DNA of 64,000 nucleotides from Streptomyces sp. TRM70350 (GCF_019219825.1 NZ_JAHUXH010000019.1:1-64000); one strand, 5' to 3'. Counted from the stretch's first letter, positions 17,270 through 25,614 are shown. Made by a program: numbers and translations. Notes: a model not told the origin generated them from the letters alone.

Positions 17270-18225
17270 GACAGCCCTCCTCGGAACAGCCCTCCCCGGA
17301 ACACGGGCAGCACCAACTCGTCGTCGTACCGCCGGAACTCCAGCCGTACCGGCATCCCGATCCGCACCTTGTCGTACGGCACCCCGACCACGTTGCTGAC
17401 GATCCGCACGCCCTCCGCCAGTTCGATCAGGCCGACGGCGTAGGGAGGGCCGAAGGCCGGGAAGGGCGGATGGTGCATGACGACGTACGAATGGACCGTG
17501 CCGTCCCCGGCCGCGCGGACGGTGTCCCAGTCCAGGCCGCCGCACGCGTGGCAGCCGGGGAGCCAGGGGAAGCGCAGGGTGCGGCAGTCGGCGCAGCGCT
17601 GGATCAGCAGCTCGTGCCGCTGGACGCCCTCCCAGAAACCGGCGTTGTCGCGGTTGACGACCGGGCGGGGGCGGGCGTCGGCCGGGGCCTTCTTCCGGCG
17701 GGCGGGGGCGTACTTGAGGATGCGGAAGCGGTGGGTGCCGACGAGTTCGCCACCGGCGTGGACGCGGGTGCGGGTGGTGACGAAGTAGCCGGTGCCGAGC
17801 TTGGTGGTCTTCCGCGCCGAGACCGACTCGATCACGGTGTCGAAGGTGATCTCGTCACCGGGGCGCAGGGGGCGCAGATACTCCTGCTCGCAGTCGGTGG
17901 CGACGACCGAGGTGCAGCCGGCGTCGTCGAGGAGGCCGATGAGTTCGTCGTACGCCGGTGTCCGCGTCGTATGGCCCGCGAGTCCCCCCATGGTCCAGGC
18001 CTGGAGCATGGGGGGCGGGGCGATGGCATCGGGGCCGGTGTACGCCGGGTTGGTGTCGCCGAGGGCCTCGCACCAGTGGCGGATCATGGGCAGGTTGACG
18101 GGGTCCTTGCCGGTACCGGCGAGGGTGGCGGGGCGGCCCTCGTAAGCCTTGAGACGCGCGCCGAGGCCGTCGTCGCCTGTGCGGACCATGCCGTCCATGC
18201 CGTCCATGCCGTCCATGCCGTCCAT
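17266..18225 (-). CDS. ChsH2-like protein: MaoC domain fused to DUF35 OB-fold
   Basis: 319 residues. N-terminal MaoC-like domain (about 20-165: HWCEALGDTNPAYTGPDAIA, LRPGDEITFDTVIESVSARK), linker rich in Arg/Ala/Pro, then a DUF35 rubredoxin-like zinc ribbon and OB fold (about 195-310: CADCRTLRFPWLPGCHACGG with four Cys, then VHSYVVMHHPPFPAFGPPYA). First gene of a tightly overlapping three-gene operon. The start is odd: ATGGACGGC is repeated four times, giving five in-frame ATG codons, so the exact start is uncertain. In mycobacteria this protein bridges the hydratase and Ltp2 aldolase. Confidence 0.85.
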   Translation of the reverse strand: MDGMDGMDGMDGMVRTGDDGLGARLKAYEGRPATLAGTGKDPVNLPMIRHWCEALGDTNPAYTGPDAIAPPPMLQAWTMGGLAGHTTRTPAYDELIGLLDDAGCTSVVATDCEQEYLRPLRPGDEITFDTVIESVSARKTTKLGTGYFVTTRTRVHAGGELVGTHRFRILKYAPARRKKAPADARPRPVVNRDNAGFWEGVQRHELLIQRCADCRTLRFPWLPGCHACGGLDWDTVRAAGDGTVHSYVVMHHPPFPAFGPPYAVGLIELAEGVRIVSNVVGVPYDKVRIGMPVRLEFRRYDDELVLPVFRGGLFRGGLS

Positions 18226-18256
18226 GGCCGTCGTACCCCCTTCCCGTGGGCGATTT

Positions 18257-18271
18257 CTGACTGTCCGTCAG
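18257..18271. promoter_or_regulatory. Palindromic operator upstream of the chsH2-like operon
   Basis: CTGACTGTCCGTCAG: arms CTGAC and GTCAG around TGTCC, 32-46 bases upstream of the first ATG. Odd-spaced palindromes of this kind are typical of TetR-family operators. No such regulator is adjacent, so the binder is unknown. Confidence 0.5.
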
Positions 18272-18289
18272 ATGACGGGGGCTGTCAAG

Positions 18290-18620
18290 GCCGGGTACGT
18301 GCCGGTCGTCGGGGGCGTTGCGCGCGGGTCGTCGGGGCCGTTGCCCGCCAGTCGTCAGGACCGTCGCGTGCCGGTCATCAGGACCGCCGCGCGCGGGTCG
18401 CCGAGGCCATTGCCCCCAGTCGCCAGGACCGTCGCCCTCCGGCCGTAAGGACCGTCGCGTGCCGGTCATCAGGACCGTCGCGCGCGGGCCGTCAGGACCG
18501 TTGCCCGCCGGTCGCCAGGGACGTCGCGCGGGTCGTCAGGGACGTCGCGCGGGTCGTCAGGGACGTCGCGCGGGTCGTCAGGGACGTTGCCCGGCGACCG
18601 CCAGGACCGTCGCCCGCCGG
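18290..18620. repeat. Degenerate tandem repeat array, unit about 20-21 bases
   Basis: Words such as CGTCGCGCGGGTCGTCAGG recur about every 18-21 bases for some 330 bases. The block at 18521-18583 is three perfect 21-base copies (ACGTCGCGCGGGTCGTCAGGG less or more a base at the joins); the flanks are variants containing GTCATCAGGACCGTCG or GCCAGGACCGTTGCC. No gene here is supported. No spacers, so not a CRISPR. Confidence 0.7.
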
Positions 18621-18740
18621 TGAAAACGCCTGCGCGGCGGCGCCGAAGCACCGCCGCGCGGACTGACCTTGTTCACCCCACTGCACACTCACCCCACACA
18701 CGAGTCGAGGGGACCGGCGCCGGTGCGCCGGCCCCTCGGA

Positions 18741-19064
18741 TCACCACCAGGGATAGAAGTTGACCGCGAGGTTCCCGTTGCCTTGCTGAACGGCCGTGTA
18801 CGCCGAGTCGTCGACCTGCGCGGTGTTGTTCTGGTTGGAGGCGCCGGAGCCGATCGCCTGCTGCTGGGTGGTGGACGAGTTGCCGTTGTTGTCGTCGCCG
18901 ACACCGCTGCCGAGGATGCCCGCGAACGCGTTGGTGACGGAGGCGGTCGATCCGTTGTCCGCGAAGGAGCCGTTGTCCGCCGTCGCAATACCGGCGAAGA
19001 GGGCGGCTGCGAGCGGAAGGGCGGAGACCGCGGCGACAACGCGGGCGGCACGGATGCTTGCCAT
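18741..19064 (-). CDS. Small secreted Asn/Gln/Ser-rich protein
   Basis: 107 residues from ATG at 19064, with GGAGG nine bases upstream. Signal peptide (IRAARVVAAVSALPLAAALF, cleavage near GIATA-DN). The mature part of about 77 residues is free of Cys and charged residues are few, with many Asn, Gln, Ser and Gly (DDNNGNSSTTQQQAIGSGAS, NQNNTAQVDDSAYTAVQQGN) and an aromatic tail NFYPWW. The composition recalls surface-active or amyloid-like cell-surface proteins of aerial hyphae, but it has no chaplin or rodlin signature that I can recognise. Function unknown. Confidence 0.7.
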   Translation of the reverse strand: MASIRAARVVAAVSALPLAAALFAGIATADNGSFADNGSTASVTNAFAGILGSGVGDDNNGNSSTTQQQAIGSGASNQNNTAQVDDSAYTAVQQGNGNLAVNFYPWW

Positions 19065-19423
19065 GTGTGGTTCCTCCAGTAGCAAATACGCCCGGCCGGA
19101 TGGCCATGAGCGCGTGAAGTACGGCTATTGCCAGGGCAGTTGGCCGACCACCCCGGCGGTGTGAGCACGACGTCGCGCGATCAGAGTTGCCCACCGAATC
19201 CCCGGCGAACCACACCGGAAGGTGCGATTCGCCCTCAAGCGTGACGACAAGGCGATAAACCCCCTAGGCCACGTCGCCCCCTCGCCTCAGGGCACACAGG
19301 ACGCCTCCACCCCAAGCGGCACAACAGCTGAAGCGTTCCGTCGGCCTTCCGGACAATCTCCCGACCCCGGCGCGCCGCGCACCCCCTCTTCCCTTTCTCC
19401 GAACACGCGTACGAAAATAAACC

Positions 19424-20299
19424 ATGGCCACCATCGACCGGCAGGCCACGACGCTGGCCCTCGCACACGCCCTGTCAGCCGCCGAACGCGGCCTGGCCGT
19501 CATCCCCCTCTCCCGAACCAAGCTCCCGGCCCTCCGCTCCCCCCACCGCGCCGATCCGGCGGCCCCCGCCTGCCACGGTGAGTGCGGCCGTTTCGGACAC
19601 GGGGTGTACGACGCCTCCACCGACTCCCGCCGGATCCGCGAACTCTTCGCCGCCGCCCCCTGGGCCACCGGCTACGGCATCGCCTGCGGTCTGCCCCCGC
19701 ACCACCTCATCGGCATCGACCTGGACACCAAGTCGGGCACGGACTCCTCGGCCGCCCTGCGCGAACTGGCGCTGCGGCATCTGTTCACGATCCCGCCCAC
19801 GGTCGTCGTACTGACCCCGTCCGGCGGCCGCCACCTGTGGCTGACCGGCCCGCCCGACGTGCCCGTCCCCAACTCGGCCGGCCGCCTCGTCCCCGGCATC
19901 GACGTCCGCGGCGCCGGGGGCTACCTCGTCGGGCCCGGTTCCCGCACCGAGCACGGCGTCTACGGCACGGCACCCGGCACGGCCCACCTGGTCCCGGCCC
20001 CCTGCCCACCGGCCCTGCTGCGCCTGCTGCTCCCGCCGCCGCGCACGCCGACCCCGCCGAACGCCGGAACCGGACACGGAGGTGGCCACGGCCAAGGCCT
20101 TGTCCAGTTCGTGCTCGCGGCGCACGAGGGCCAACGCAACACGCGGCTGTTCTGGGCAGCCTGCCGCGCCTACGAGAACGGCATCGGCCCCGCCCTCCTC
20201 GCCCCGCTGCTCGACGCGGCCCTCACCACGGGCCTGACGGAGCGCGAGGCCCGGGCCACGATCGCCTCGGCGGCGCGGTTGACGGGGCATCGGCCGTGA
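19424..20299 (+). CDS. Bifunctional DNA primase/polymerase (PrimPol) domain protein
   Basis: 291 residues. Archaeo-eukaryotic primase-like fold: GIACGLPPHHLIGIDLDTKS contains the catalytic Asp pair, then VVLTPSGGRHLWLTGP with the conserved His, and PGIDVRGAGGYLVGPGSRTE. A Pro/Gly linker near 205-225 leads to a C-terminal helical part. No helicase domain. The ATG at 19424 has no recognisable ribosome site in front (AAAATAAACC), so it may be leaderless or start elsewhere. Such stand-alone chromosomal PrimPol proteins are common in Streptomyces; whether they act in repair or come from elements is unclear. Ends at a strong terminator. Confidence 0.8.
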   Translation: MATIDRQATTLALAHALSAAERGLAVIPLSRTKLPALRSPHRADPAAPACHGECGRFGHGVYDASTDSRRIRELFAAAPWATGYGIACGLPPHHLIGIDLDTKSGTDSSAALRELALRHLFTIPPTVVVLTPSGGRHLWLTGPPDVPVPNSAGRLVPGIDVRGAGGYLVGPGSRTEHGVYGTAPGTAHLVPAPCPPALLRLLLPPPRTPTPPNAGTGHGGGHGQGLVQFVLAAHEGQRNTRLFWAACRAYENGIGPALLAPLLDAALTTGLTEREARATIASAARLTGHRP

Positions 20300-20320
20300 G
20301 GGCCGGGCAGCACCGACACG

Positions 20321-20360
20321 GCGATGGGGTGAAGGTCCCGGAAGACCTTCACCCCATCGC
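20321..20360. terminator. Strong bidirectional terminator
   Basis: A perfect 17-base stem, GCGATGGGGTGAAGGTC (20321-20337) with its reverse complement at 20344-20360, and loop CCGGAA. It separates the convergent PrimPol gene and the KPGE-repeat gene and serves both. Confidence 0.85.
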
Positions 20361-20375
20361 CAGGGAGAGGACGGA

Positions 20376-21461
20376 TCACATGACGCCCTCGGCGACCGGA
20401 GCCTCCTCAGCCGGGGCCTCCTCGACCGGGGCCTCCTCGACCGGCGGCTGCTGCTGCTGCTCGGCGGGCTTTTCCTCGACCGGCGGCTGCTCCTCGGCAG
20501 GCCGCTCCTCGGCCGGGGCCTCTTCGACTGGCGGCTGCACCTGGGCCGGCTGCTCCTTGGGCTTGTTCTCCTCCGGAGCGGGCACCTCCTTCGGCTTGTT
20601 CTCCTCCTCCGGAGCGGGCACCTCCTTCGGCTTCTCCTCGCCCGGCTTGCCCTCGCCCGGCTTCCCCTCACCCGGCTTCTCACCCGGCTTCTCGCCCGGC
20701 TTCCCCTCACCCGGCTTGCCCTCGCCCGGCTTCCCCTCACCCGGCTTCCCCTCACCCGGCTTGTTCTCACCAGGCTTGCCCTCGCCAGGCTTGTTCTCAC
20801 CCGGCTTGTTCTCACCCGGCTTGCCCTCGCCCGGCTTGTTCTCACCCGGCTTGTTCTCACCCGGCTTGCCCTCGCCCGGCTTGTTCTCACCAGGCTTGTT
20901 CTCACCCGGCTTGTTCTCACCCGGCTTGCCCTCGCCAGGCTTGTTCTCGCCAGGCTTCTTGTTCTGGTCCTTCTCCTCCAGCTTCTCCGCCTGCTTCTCG
21001 TCCTTGAACTGGTTGTTGTTGTTGATATTGATGTTGATAACCTTGATGTTGATTTTGTTCTGGACGAAGAAGTTGGCCTTGTTGTGGCTCTTGACGAAGT
21101 AGCGGGGCTTGCCGTGCTTGATCACGTAGTAGCAGTCGTGATCGTCGTCCCAGTAGAACTTGATGTTCTTGTACCAGCACGAATACTTCTCGTCCTTGAA
21201 GTGCTTCTTGTAGTACTTCTTGTCCCAGCAGTAGCGCTTCCCCTTACCCTTACCCTTCCCCTTGGCCTTGCCCTTCCCCTTGTCCTTCCCCTTGTGGTCC
21301 AGGGCCTTGGTCACCGTGGAGTCGGGCATCGCCGCCGCCGTCGCCGTACCGGCCGGCAGGATCACGGCCCCGCCGACGGCGACGGCCGACGCGGTAAGGG
21401 TCGCCAGGCCCAGCGCTCGCCTACTACGGACGCCGTCACGCTTACGGATGATGCGGTTCAT
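20376..21461 (-). CDS. Secreted KPGE-repeat protein
   Basis: 361 residues; GAGGAGACAATC precedes the ATG. Signal peptide (about 1-44: LGLATLTASAVAVGGAVILP). Then a Gly/Lys run (57-76), a compact Tyr/Lys/Asp-rich domain with three Cys (77-130: RYCWDKKYYKKHFKDEKYSC, YWDDDHDCYYVIKHGKPRYF), an Asn/Ile stretch (133-150), 22 copies of KPGE usually followed by Asn or Gly (about 169-277), and a Pro/Glu/Ala tail to 361. No sortase motif or C-terminal anchor. Probably a wall-spanning or extracellular polyampholyte; function unknown. The ATT/AAC-rich Asn/Ile stretch is less GC-rich than its surroundings. Confidence 0.75.
   Translation of the reverse strand: MNRIIRKRDGVRSRRALGLATLTASAVAVGGAVILPAGTATAAAMPDSTVTKALDHKGKDKGKGKAKGKGKGKGKRYCWDKKYYKKHFKDEKYSCWYKNIKFYWDDDHDCYYVIKHGKPRYFVKSHNKANFFVQNKINIKVINININNNNQFKDEKQAEKLEEKDQNKKPGENKPGEGKPGENKPGENKPGENKPGEGKPGENKPGENKPGEGKPGENKPGENKPGEGKPGENKPGEGKPGEGKPGEGKPGEGKPGEKPGEKPGEGKPGEGKPGEEKPKEVPAPEEENKPKEVPAPEENKPKEQPAQVQPPVEEAPAEERPAEEQPPVEEKPAEQQQQPPVEEAPVEEAPAEEAPVAEGVM
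20640..20957 (-). repeat. 15-base coding minisatellite (KPGE[N/G])
   Basis: About 21 to 22 copies of a 15-base unit (plus strand TTCTCACCCGGCTTG and CCCTCGCCCGGCTTG types). Part of the array shows a higher-order period of 45 bases, with fifth residues Asn-Asn-Gly. Two units near 20680-20700 lack the fifth codon, giving KPGEKPGE. Confidence 0.85.
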
Positions 21462-21692
21462 GATTGTCTCCTCGTGAAGTGAAAGGCGCTTTTCTCACGC
21501 CCCGGTGCCTCGATCTCTTTGCGGTGTTTCCGGTGAGGCCCGCACTTCAAGTACGCCGGAATCGCGGAGCAGGGTCATGCTCCGAAGACTCGGGACTTGA
21601 CGTAGGAGAAAAAGGTGCGTAAAAGAGGCCCGCGCCCCACACGGCGGCCGTGCCGCAAGGCGCGATTGGGCAGCCACGGCACCCGGACACGC

Positions 21693-21731
21693 GAACGGCC
21701 CCCGACCGAACACTCAGGTCAGGGGCCGTTC
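21693..21731 (-). terminator. Hairpin downstream of tRNA-Ser(TGA)
   Basis: GAACGGCCCCCGACC (21693-21707) pairs with GGTCAGGGGCCGTTC (21717-21731) with one mismatch and a nine-base loop. It begins 16 bases past the tRNA 3' end. The rest of 21462-21692 holds no gene that I can support. Confidence 0.65.
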
Positions 21732-21746
21732 TCACTGCTCATCACG

Positions 21747-21833
21747 CGGTGGGTGTGGGATTTGAACCCACGGTGACATCGCTGCCACGACGGTTTTCAA
21801 GACCGTTCCCTTAGGCCGCTCGGGCAACCCACC
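21747..21833 (-). tRNA. tRNA-Ser (anticodon TGA)
   Basis: An 87-base minus-strand cloverleaf: acceptor GGTGGGT/ACCCACC, anticodon stem ACGGT/ACCGT around CTTGAAA (anticodon TGA), long variable arm, T arm GGGTTCAAATCCC. CCA is not encoded. Confidence 0.95.
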
Positions 21834-22046
21834 TGGGCCCCGGCCCACCAGGGGCGGAGCGGATACAGCGTACCGGCCTCATGCGTTTCGCGGGGGCCGT
21901 GGTCCACCACAGGTCCAGATCTTGAAAGCGGAGACCGTTCCCGACATCCCCGGTGTCATCCCGCTGGCGCTGGTCGGCACCCTGCGCACAGTGCGCGCCT
22001 TTGCGCCGGTCCTGGGCGCCAACGGCGGCGGGCGGACCACCCGGAG

Positions 22047-23519
22047 TCAGCTGTCGCCCACGCGGGCGCCCAGGGTGACCTCGACGGTGTGGGTCCTGCC
22101 GTCGCGTTCGTAGGTGATCGTGACCTTGTCGCCGGGCTTGTGGGTCCAGATCTCGCCGATCAGGGTCGGGCCGCTGTCGATCACCGTGTCGTCGAGCTTG
22201 GTGATGACGTCCCCGGGCCTGAGACCGGCCTTGTCGGCGGGGCCGCCCGCCTCGACCGGGTCCGTGCCGCCCGCACCCTTGTCGGTGATCTTCGCGCCGT
22301 CGGAGGTGTCCTCCAGGGAGACGGACGCGCCGATCTTCGCGTACACCGGCTTGCCGGTCTTGATCAGCTCCTGGGCGACGTACTTCGCCTGGTTGATCGG
22401 GATGGCGAAGCCCAGGCCGATGGAGCCGGACTGGCCGGTGCCGAAGCCGCCGTTGCTGCTCGACTGGATCGCGGAGTTGATGCCGATGACATTGCCCTTG
22501 GCGTCCAGCAGCGGGCCACCGGAGTTGCCGGGGTTGATGGAGGCGTCGGTCTGCAGGGCGCTCAGGTACGACGCCTGGCTGCCGGTGCCGTCGCTGGAGG
22601 CCACCGGGCGGTCCTTGGCGCTGATGATGCCCGTCGTCACCGTGTTCGACAGGCCGAAGGGGGCGCCGATGGCGATCGTGGAGTCACCGACGGCCACCTT
22701 GTCGGAGTCGCCCAGGGTGAGCGGCTTCAGGCCCGAGGGGGCGTTCTTGAGCTTGATCACCGCCACGTCGTAGCCCTGCGCGTTGCCGACGACCTCGGCG
22801 TCGTACTTCTTGCCGTTCGGGAACGTGGCCGTCAGCCTCCCACCGTCGACCGCGTCCGCCACCACGTGGTTGTTGGTGATGATGTGGCCCTCGGTGTCGA
22901 AGACGAAACCCGTGCCCGTGCCGCCCTCGCCGCTGCTGCTCTCGGCCTCGATGGTGACCGTGCTCGGCAGCGCCTTGGCGGTCACCGCGGCGACCGTACC
23001 GGGATCGCGCTTGAGGTCGCCGCCGCTGTCGGGGGCGGAGACGGTGGTGGAACCGGTGTCCTCGTTCTTGGCCAGCGTGTAGCCGAGGCCGCCGCCCAGC
23101 CCACCCGCGACCAGCGCGGCCACCAGGACCGCGGCGAGCAGACCACCGCGCCGGCCACCGGGCTTCGGCACGGGCTGCGCGTACGAGGTTCCCCAGCCGG
23201 AGCCGTCACCCGCCCCGCCGGTGCCCTGCGCTGGGTACGCGTGCGTGGGCGGCGGCGGGGGCGACCAGCCGCCCTCGGGGGCGGTGTTCGGGGAGCCGCC
23301 CTGCGGGGCCGCCGAGGCGTACGCCGGTGCGCCGGCCGCGTGCGGCGGCTGCTCCGGTACGTCGGGAACGCCCGGAGGCGTGGCCGGCAGCGGTGTCGTC
23401 GGCGCGTCCTCGGCGGGGGCGTGTGCGGGCTGCTGCGGGGAGACTGCGGGAGTGTCCACCGGCACGGGAGGTGCAGACGGGGCCGGTGGTACCGCAGTGC
23501 CCTCGTTCTCGGTGCTCAC
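22047..23519 (-). CDS. HtrA/DegP-like serine protease, membrane-anchored, PDZ
   Basis: 490 residues from GTG at 23519, with GAGGAG upstream. Cytoplasmic Pro/Ala-rich N-terminus (1-120), one membrane helix (about 126-149), an extracytoplasmic trypsin-like domain with catalytic His (TNNHVVAD, about 219), Asp (GYDVAVIKL, about 251) and Ser (INPGNSGGPLLD, about 333), and a C-terminal PDZ domain (about 390-485: GGPADKAGLRPGDVITKLDD). It should degrade or refold damaged exported proteins. It stands alone; 230 bases upstream, shared with the divergent phosphodiesterase gene, must hold its promoter, but I cannot name a sigma class. Confidence 0.92.
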   Translation of the reverse strand: MSTENEGTAVPPAPSAPPVPVDTPAVSPQQPAHAPAEDAPTTPLPATPPGVPDVPEQPPHAAGAPAYASAAPQGGSPNTAPEGGWSPPPPPTHAYPAQGTGGAGDGSGWGTSYAQPVPKPGGRRGGLLAAVLVAALVAGGLGGGLGYTLAKNEDTGSTTVSAPDSGGDLKRDPGTVAAVTAKALPSTVTIEAESSSGEGGTGTGFVFDTEGHIITNNHVVADAVDGGRLTATFPNGKKYDAEVVGNAQGYDVAVIKLKNAPSGLKPLTLGDSDKVAVGDSTIAIGAPFGLSNTVTTGIISAKDRPVASSDGTGSQASYLSALQTDASINPGNSGGPLLDAKGNVIGINSAIQSSSNGGFGTGQSGSIGLGFAIPINQAKYVAQELIKTGKPVYAKIGASVSLEDTSDGAKITDKGAGGTDPVEAGGPADKAGLRPGDVITKLDDTVIDSGPTLIGEIWTHKPGDKVTITYERDGRTHTVEVTLGARVGDS

Positions 23520-23756
23520 AGCTTTACTCCTCGGTCCACTGCTGTTGGTCAGGCGCGACGCGGCTGCGCCTGTGCTCGCTTGTGATTTTTGTATGCCGTC
23601 AGCTTTTCCCACAGGACGTCAGGGCACCATAAGCGGTCGCTGTGGGTGTTCGACTCACCTTTATATGGGACCAGTCCGACTAAAGGCGCGCATTCCCACC
23701 GCCGCCGAACCGCCTCCGCTCCCACGGCTACCCCGTGCCGGTGGCACCATGACGCG

Positions 23757-24584
23757 GTGACCCACGCACGACAGCACCGGATCCAGGTCGTCGCCCACCG
23801 CGGCGCCTCGGAGGACGCCCCCGAGCACACCCTGGCCGCGTACCGGAAGGCGATCGAGGACGGGGCGGACGCGTTGGAGTGCGATGTCCGGCTGACGGCC
23901 GACGGGCATCTCGTGTGCGTCCACGACCGCCGCATCGACCGTACGTCCAACGGTCGCGGCGCGGTCTCCGCGCTGGAGCTGGCCGATCTCGCCGCCCTGG
24001 ACTTCGGCTCCTGGAAGTACCGCGGGTCACTGCACCACCGGGACGAGGAGCCCGACTGGGTGCACCGCCCGGAGGACCCGGCGGAGACCTCCGTACTCAC
24101 CCTGGAGCGGCTGCTCACCCTCGTCGCGGACGCCGGGCGGCGGGTGGAGCTGGCGATCGAGACCAAGCACCCCACGCGATGGGCCGGACAGGTGGAGGAG
24201 CGGCTGGTGGCGCTCCTGAAGCGGTTCGGGCTGGACGCCCCGCCCGCGCCGCAGGAGTCCGCGGTACGGGTGATGAGCTTCTCGGCGCGCTCCCTGCACC
24301 GGATCCGGGCAGCCTCGCCGACGCTGCCGACGGTCTATCTGATGCAGTTCGTCTCACCCCGGCTGCGCGACGGACGACTGCCCGCGGGTGTCCGGATCGC
24401 GGGCCCCTCGATCCGCATCGTGCGCAATCACCCGACGTACATCCAGCGGCTGAAGCGGGCCGGGCACCAGGTGCACGTGTGGACCGTGAACGAGCCCGCG
24501 GACGTCGATCTCTGCGTTGACCTGGGCGTCGACGCCATCATCACCAATCGCCCGCGCGCGGTGCTGGACCAGCTGGGTCGCTGA
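23757..24584 (+). CDS. Glycerophosphodiester phosphodiesterase
   Basis: 275 residues from GTG at 23757. GDPD TIM-barrel: VVAHRGASEDAPEHTLAAYR gives the catalytic His-Arg and the EHT signature, DGADALECDVRLTADGHLVC gives the Glu/Asp metal ligands, followed by VHDRRIDRTSNGRG with the second catalytic His, then ELAIETKH and a C-terminal HVWTVNEPADVDLCVDLGVD. It hydrolyses glycerophosphodiesters to glycerol-3-phosphate and an alcohol. No signal peptide is seen, so it is probably cytoplasmic. The ribosome site is poor. Confidence 0.9.
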   Translation: MTHARQHRIQVVAHRGASEDAPEHTLAAYRKAIEDGADALECDVRLTADGHLVCVHDRRIDRTSNGRGAVSALELADLAALDFGSWKYRGSLHHRDEEPDWVHRPEDPAETSVLTLERLLTLVADAGRRVELAIETKHPTRWAGQVEERLVALLKRFGLDAPPAPQESAVRVMSFSARSLHRIRAASPTLPTVYLMQFVSPRLRDGRLPAGVRIAGPSIRIVRNHPTYIQRLKRAGHQVHVWTVNEPADVDLCVDLGVDAIITNRPRAVLDQLGR

Positions 24585-24810
24585 CCCATGAAACGAACCT
24601 TGACCCATGAGCCCACCTGCACCATCCTCCAGTCTCGGCCACACCGTCGAAATCCAGCCACATGCCGACCGGTCCATTACAGGGAGTGCTCCGGCGCGTT
24701 CGGTCCGTGTTCGATCGTTGCGAATGCGTCGCCGGACCTGGATTGGCCGGTTTCCGGTACAGGCCAATGGGGCATCCACACCGTGGCGTGGGGCGAAGGA
24801 GGTCTCGGGG

Positions 24811-25362
24811 GTGGCGTTGGTGGTGGCACAGGAGGTGCCCACGTCGTCGAGCATGGCCGTACCCCATGGCCCTGCGGGCGTGGGGAAGGCGCGGCACCGG
24901 ATGCGCGACCAGTTGCGCAGAGGTGGCGTGGCGGAATCGGTCATCGACGATGCCGTACTGATCCTTTCCGAACTTTTGAGCAACGCGTGCAAACACGGTC
25001 GGCCACTGGGCGACGCCCTGGCCGGGGACGGTGATGTCCGGGCCGCGTGGCGCGTGCACCCGGGCGGCAGGCTGGTCGTGGAGGTGACGGACGGCGGCGG
25101 ACCGACCCGTCCGGCCCCGGCGACCCCCTCGGTCACCGCACACGGCGGCCGCGGGCTGAACATCATCACGGCGCTGGCCGACGACTGGGGCGTACGGGAC
25201 GACAGCCAGGGCGAGGTCACGGTCTGGGTGGTGATCCACGGCGGAGTGCACGATTCCGGTGCGGGGCACCGGCGCGACGACTTCGCTACGCGTGTCACGG
25301 CCCCGCCGGTCTCGGCCATACCCGAGCTGGACTTCGCGGACGCGTTCGACGACCTGGACTGA
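24811..25362 (+). CDS. RsbW-like ATP-binding regulatory protein (anti-sigma factor type)
   Basis: 183 residues from GTG at 24811; AAGGAGG lies eight bases upstream, and the longer upstream frame is low-complexity. GHKL ATPase: N box DDAVLILSELLSNACKHG, G1 EVTDGGGPTRP, G2 HGGRGLNIITALADDWGV. Streptomyces has dozens of such proteins that phosphorylate anti-anti-sigma partners or bind sigma factors. No partner gene is adjacent. The last 40 residues after the ATPase fold are acidic and unusual (ELDFADAFDDLD). The gene ends inside the first unit of a tandem repeat. Confidence 0.8.
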   Translation: MALVVAQEVPTSSSMAVPHGPAGVGKARHRMRDQLRRGGVAESVIDDAVLILSELLSNACKHGRPLGDALAGDGDVRAAWRVHPGGRLVVEVTDGGGPTRPAPATPSVTAHGGRGLNIITALADDWGVRDDSQGEVTVWVVIHGGVHDSGAGHRRDDFATRVTAPPVSAIPELDFADAFDDLD

Positions 25363-25534
25363 GACCGGACCGCCGACCGGAACTGAGACTGTCCGCCGAC
25401 CGGAACTGGGGCTGGCCGCCGACCCGTACTGAGACCGGACCGCCGACCGGAACTGAGACTGGCCGCCGACCGGAACTGGGGCTGGCCGCCGACCCGTACT
25501 GAGACCGGACCGCCGACCCGTACTGAGACCGGAC
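25361..25534. repeat. Tandem repeat, 23/24-base units in a 70-base higher-order unit
   Basis: Seven units of 24-23-23-24-23-23-24 bases (e.g. GAGACCGGACCGCCGACCGG plus AACT) and a partial eighth. Three units make a 70-base block; 25361-25430 and 25431-25500 differ at one base. The first unit overlaps the stop codon of the preceding gene. No coding role is apparent. Confidence 0.85.
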
Positions 25535-25614
25535 GATCACGGCTGACCGCAGGTGACCGCGAAGGGCTCAAGGGTTACGTCCCTCTCCCGGGCTCGGGGC
25601 CCGCTCCGCCCAGG

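Noticed and set aside
18290..18620. CRISPR-like array
   Set aside because: Units are contiguous with no unique spacers and degenerate at the edges; it is a simple tandem repeat.
20640..20957. CRISPR-like array
   Set aside because: The 15-base units are in frame and encode KPGE pentads, with no spacers.
24607..24810. N-terminal extension of the anti-sigma-like ATPase
   Set aside because: The stretch is low-complexity and the GTG at 24811 has an excellent ribosome site; the homologous domain starts later.
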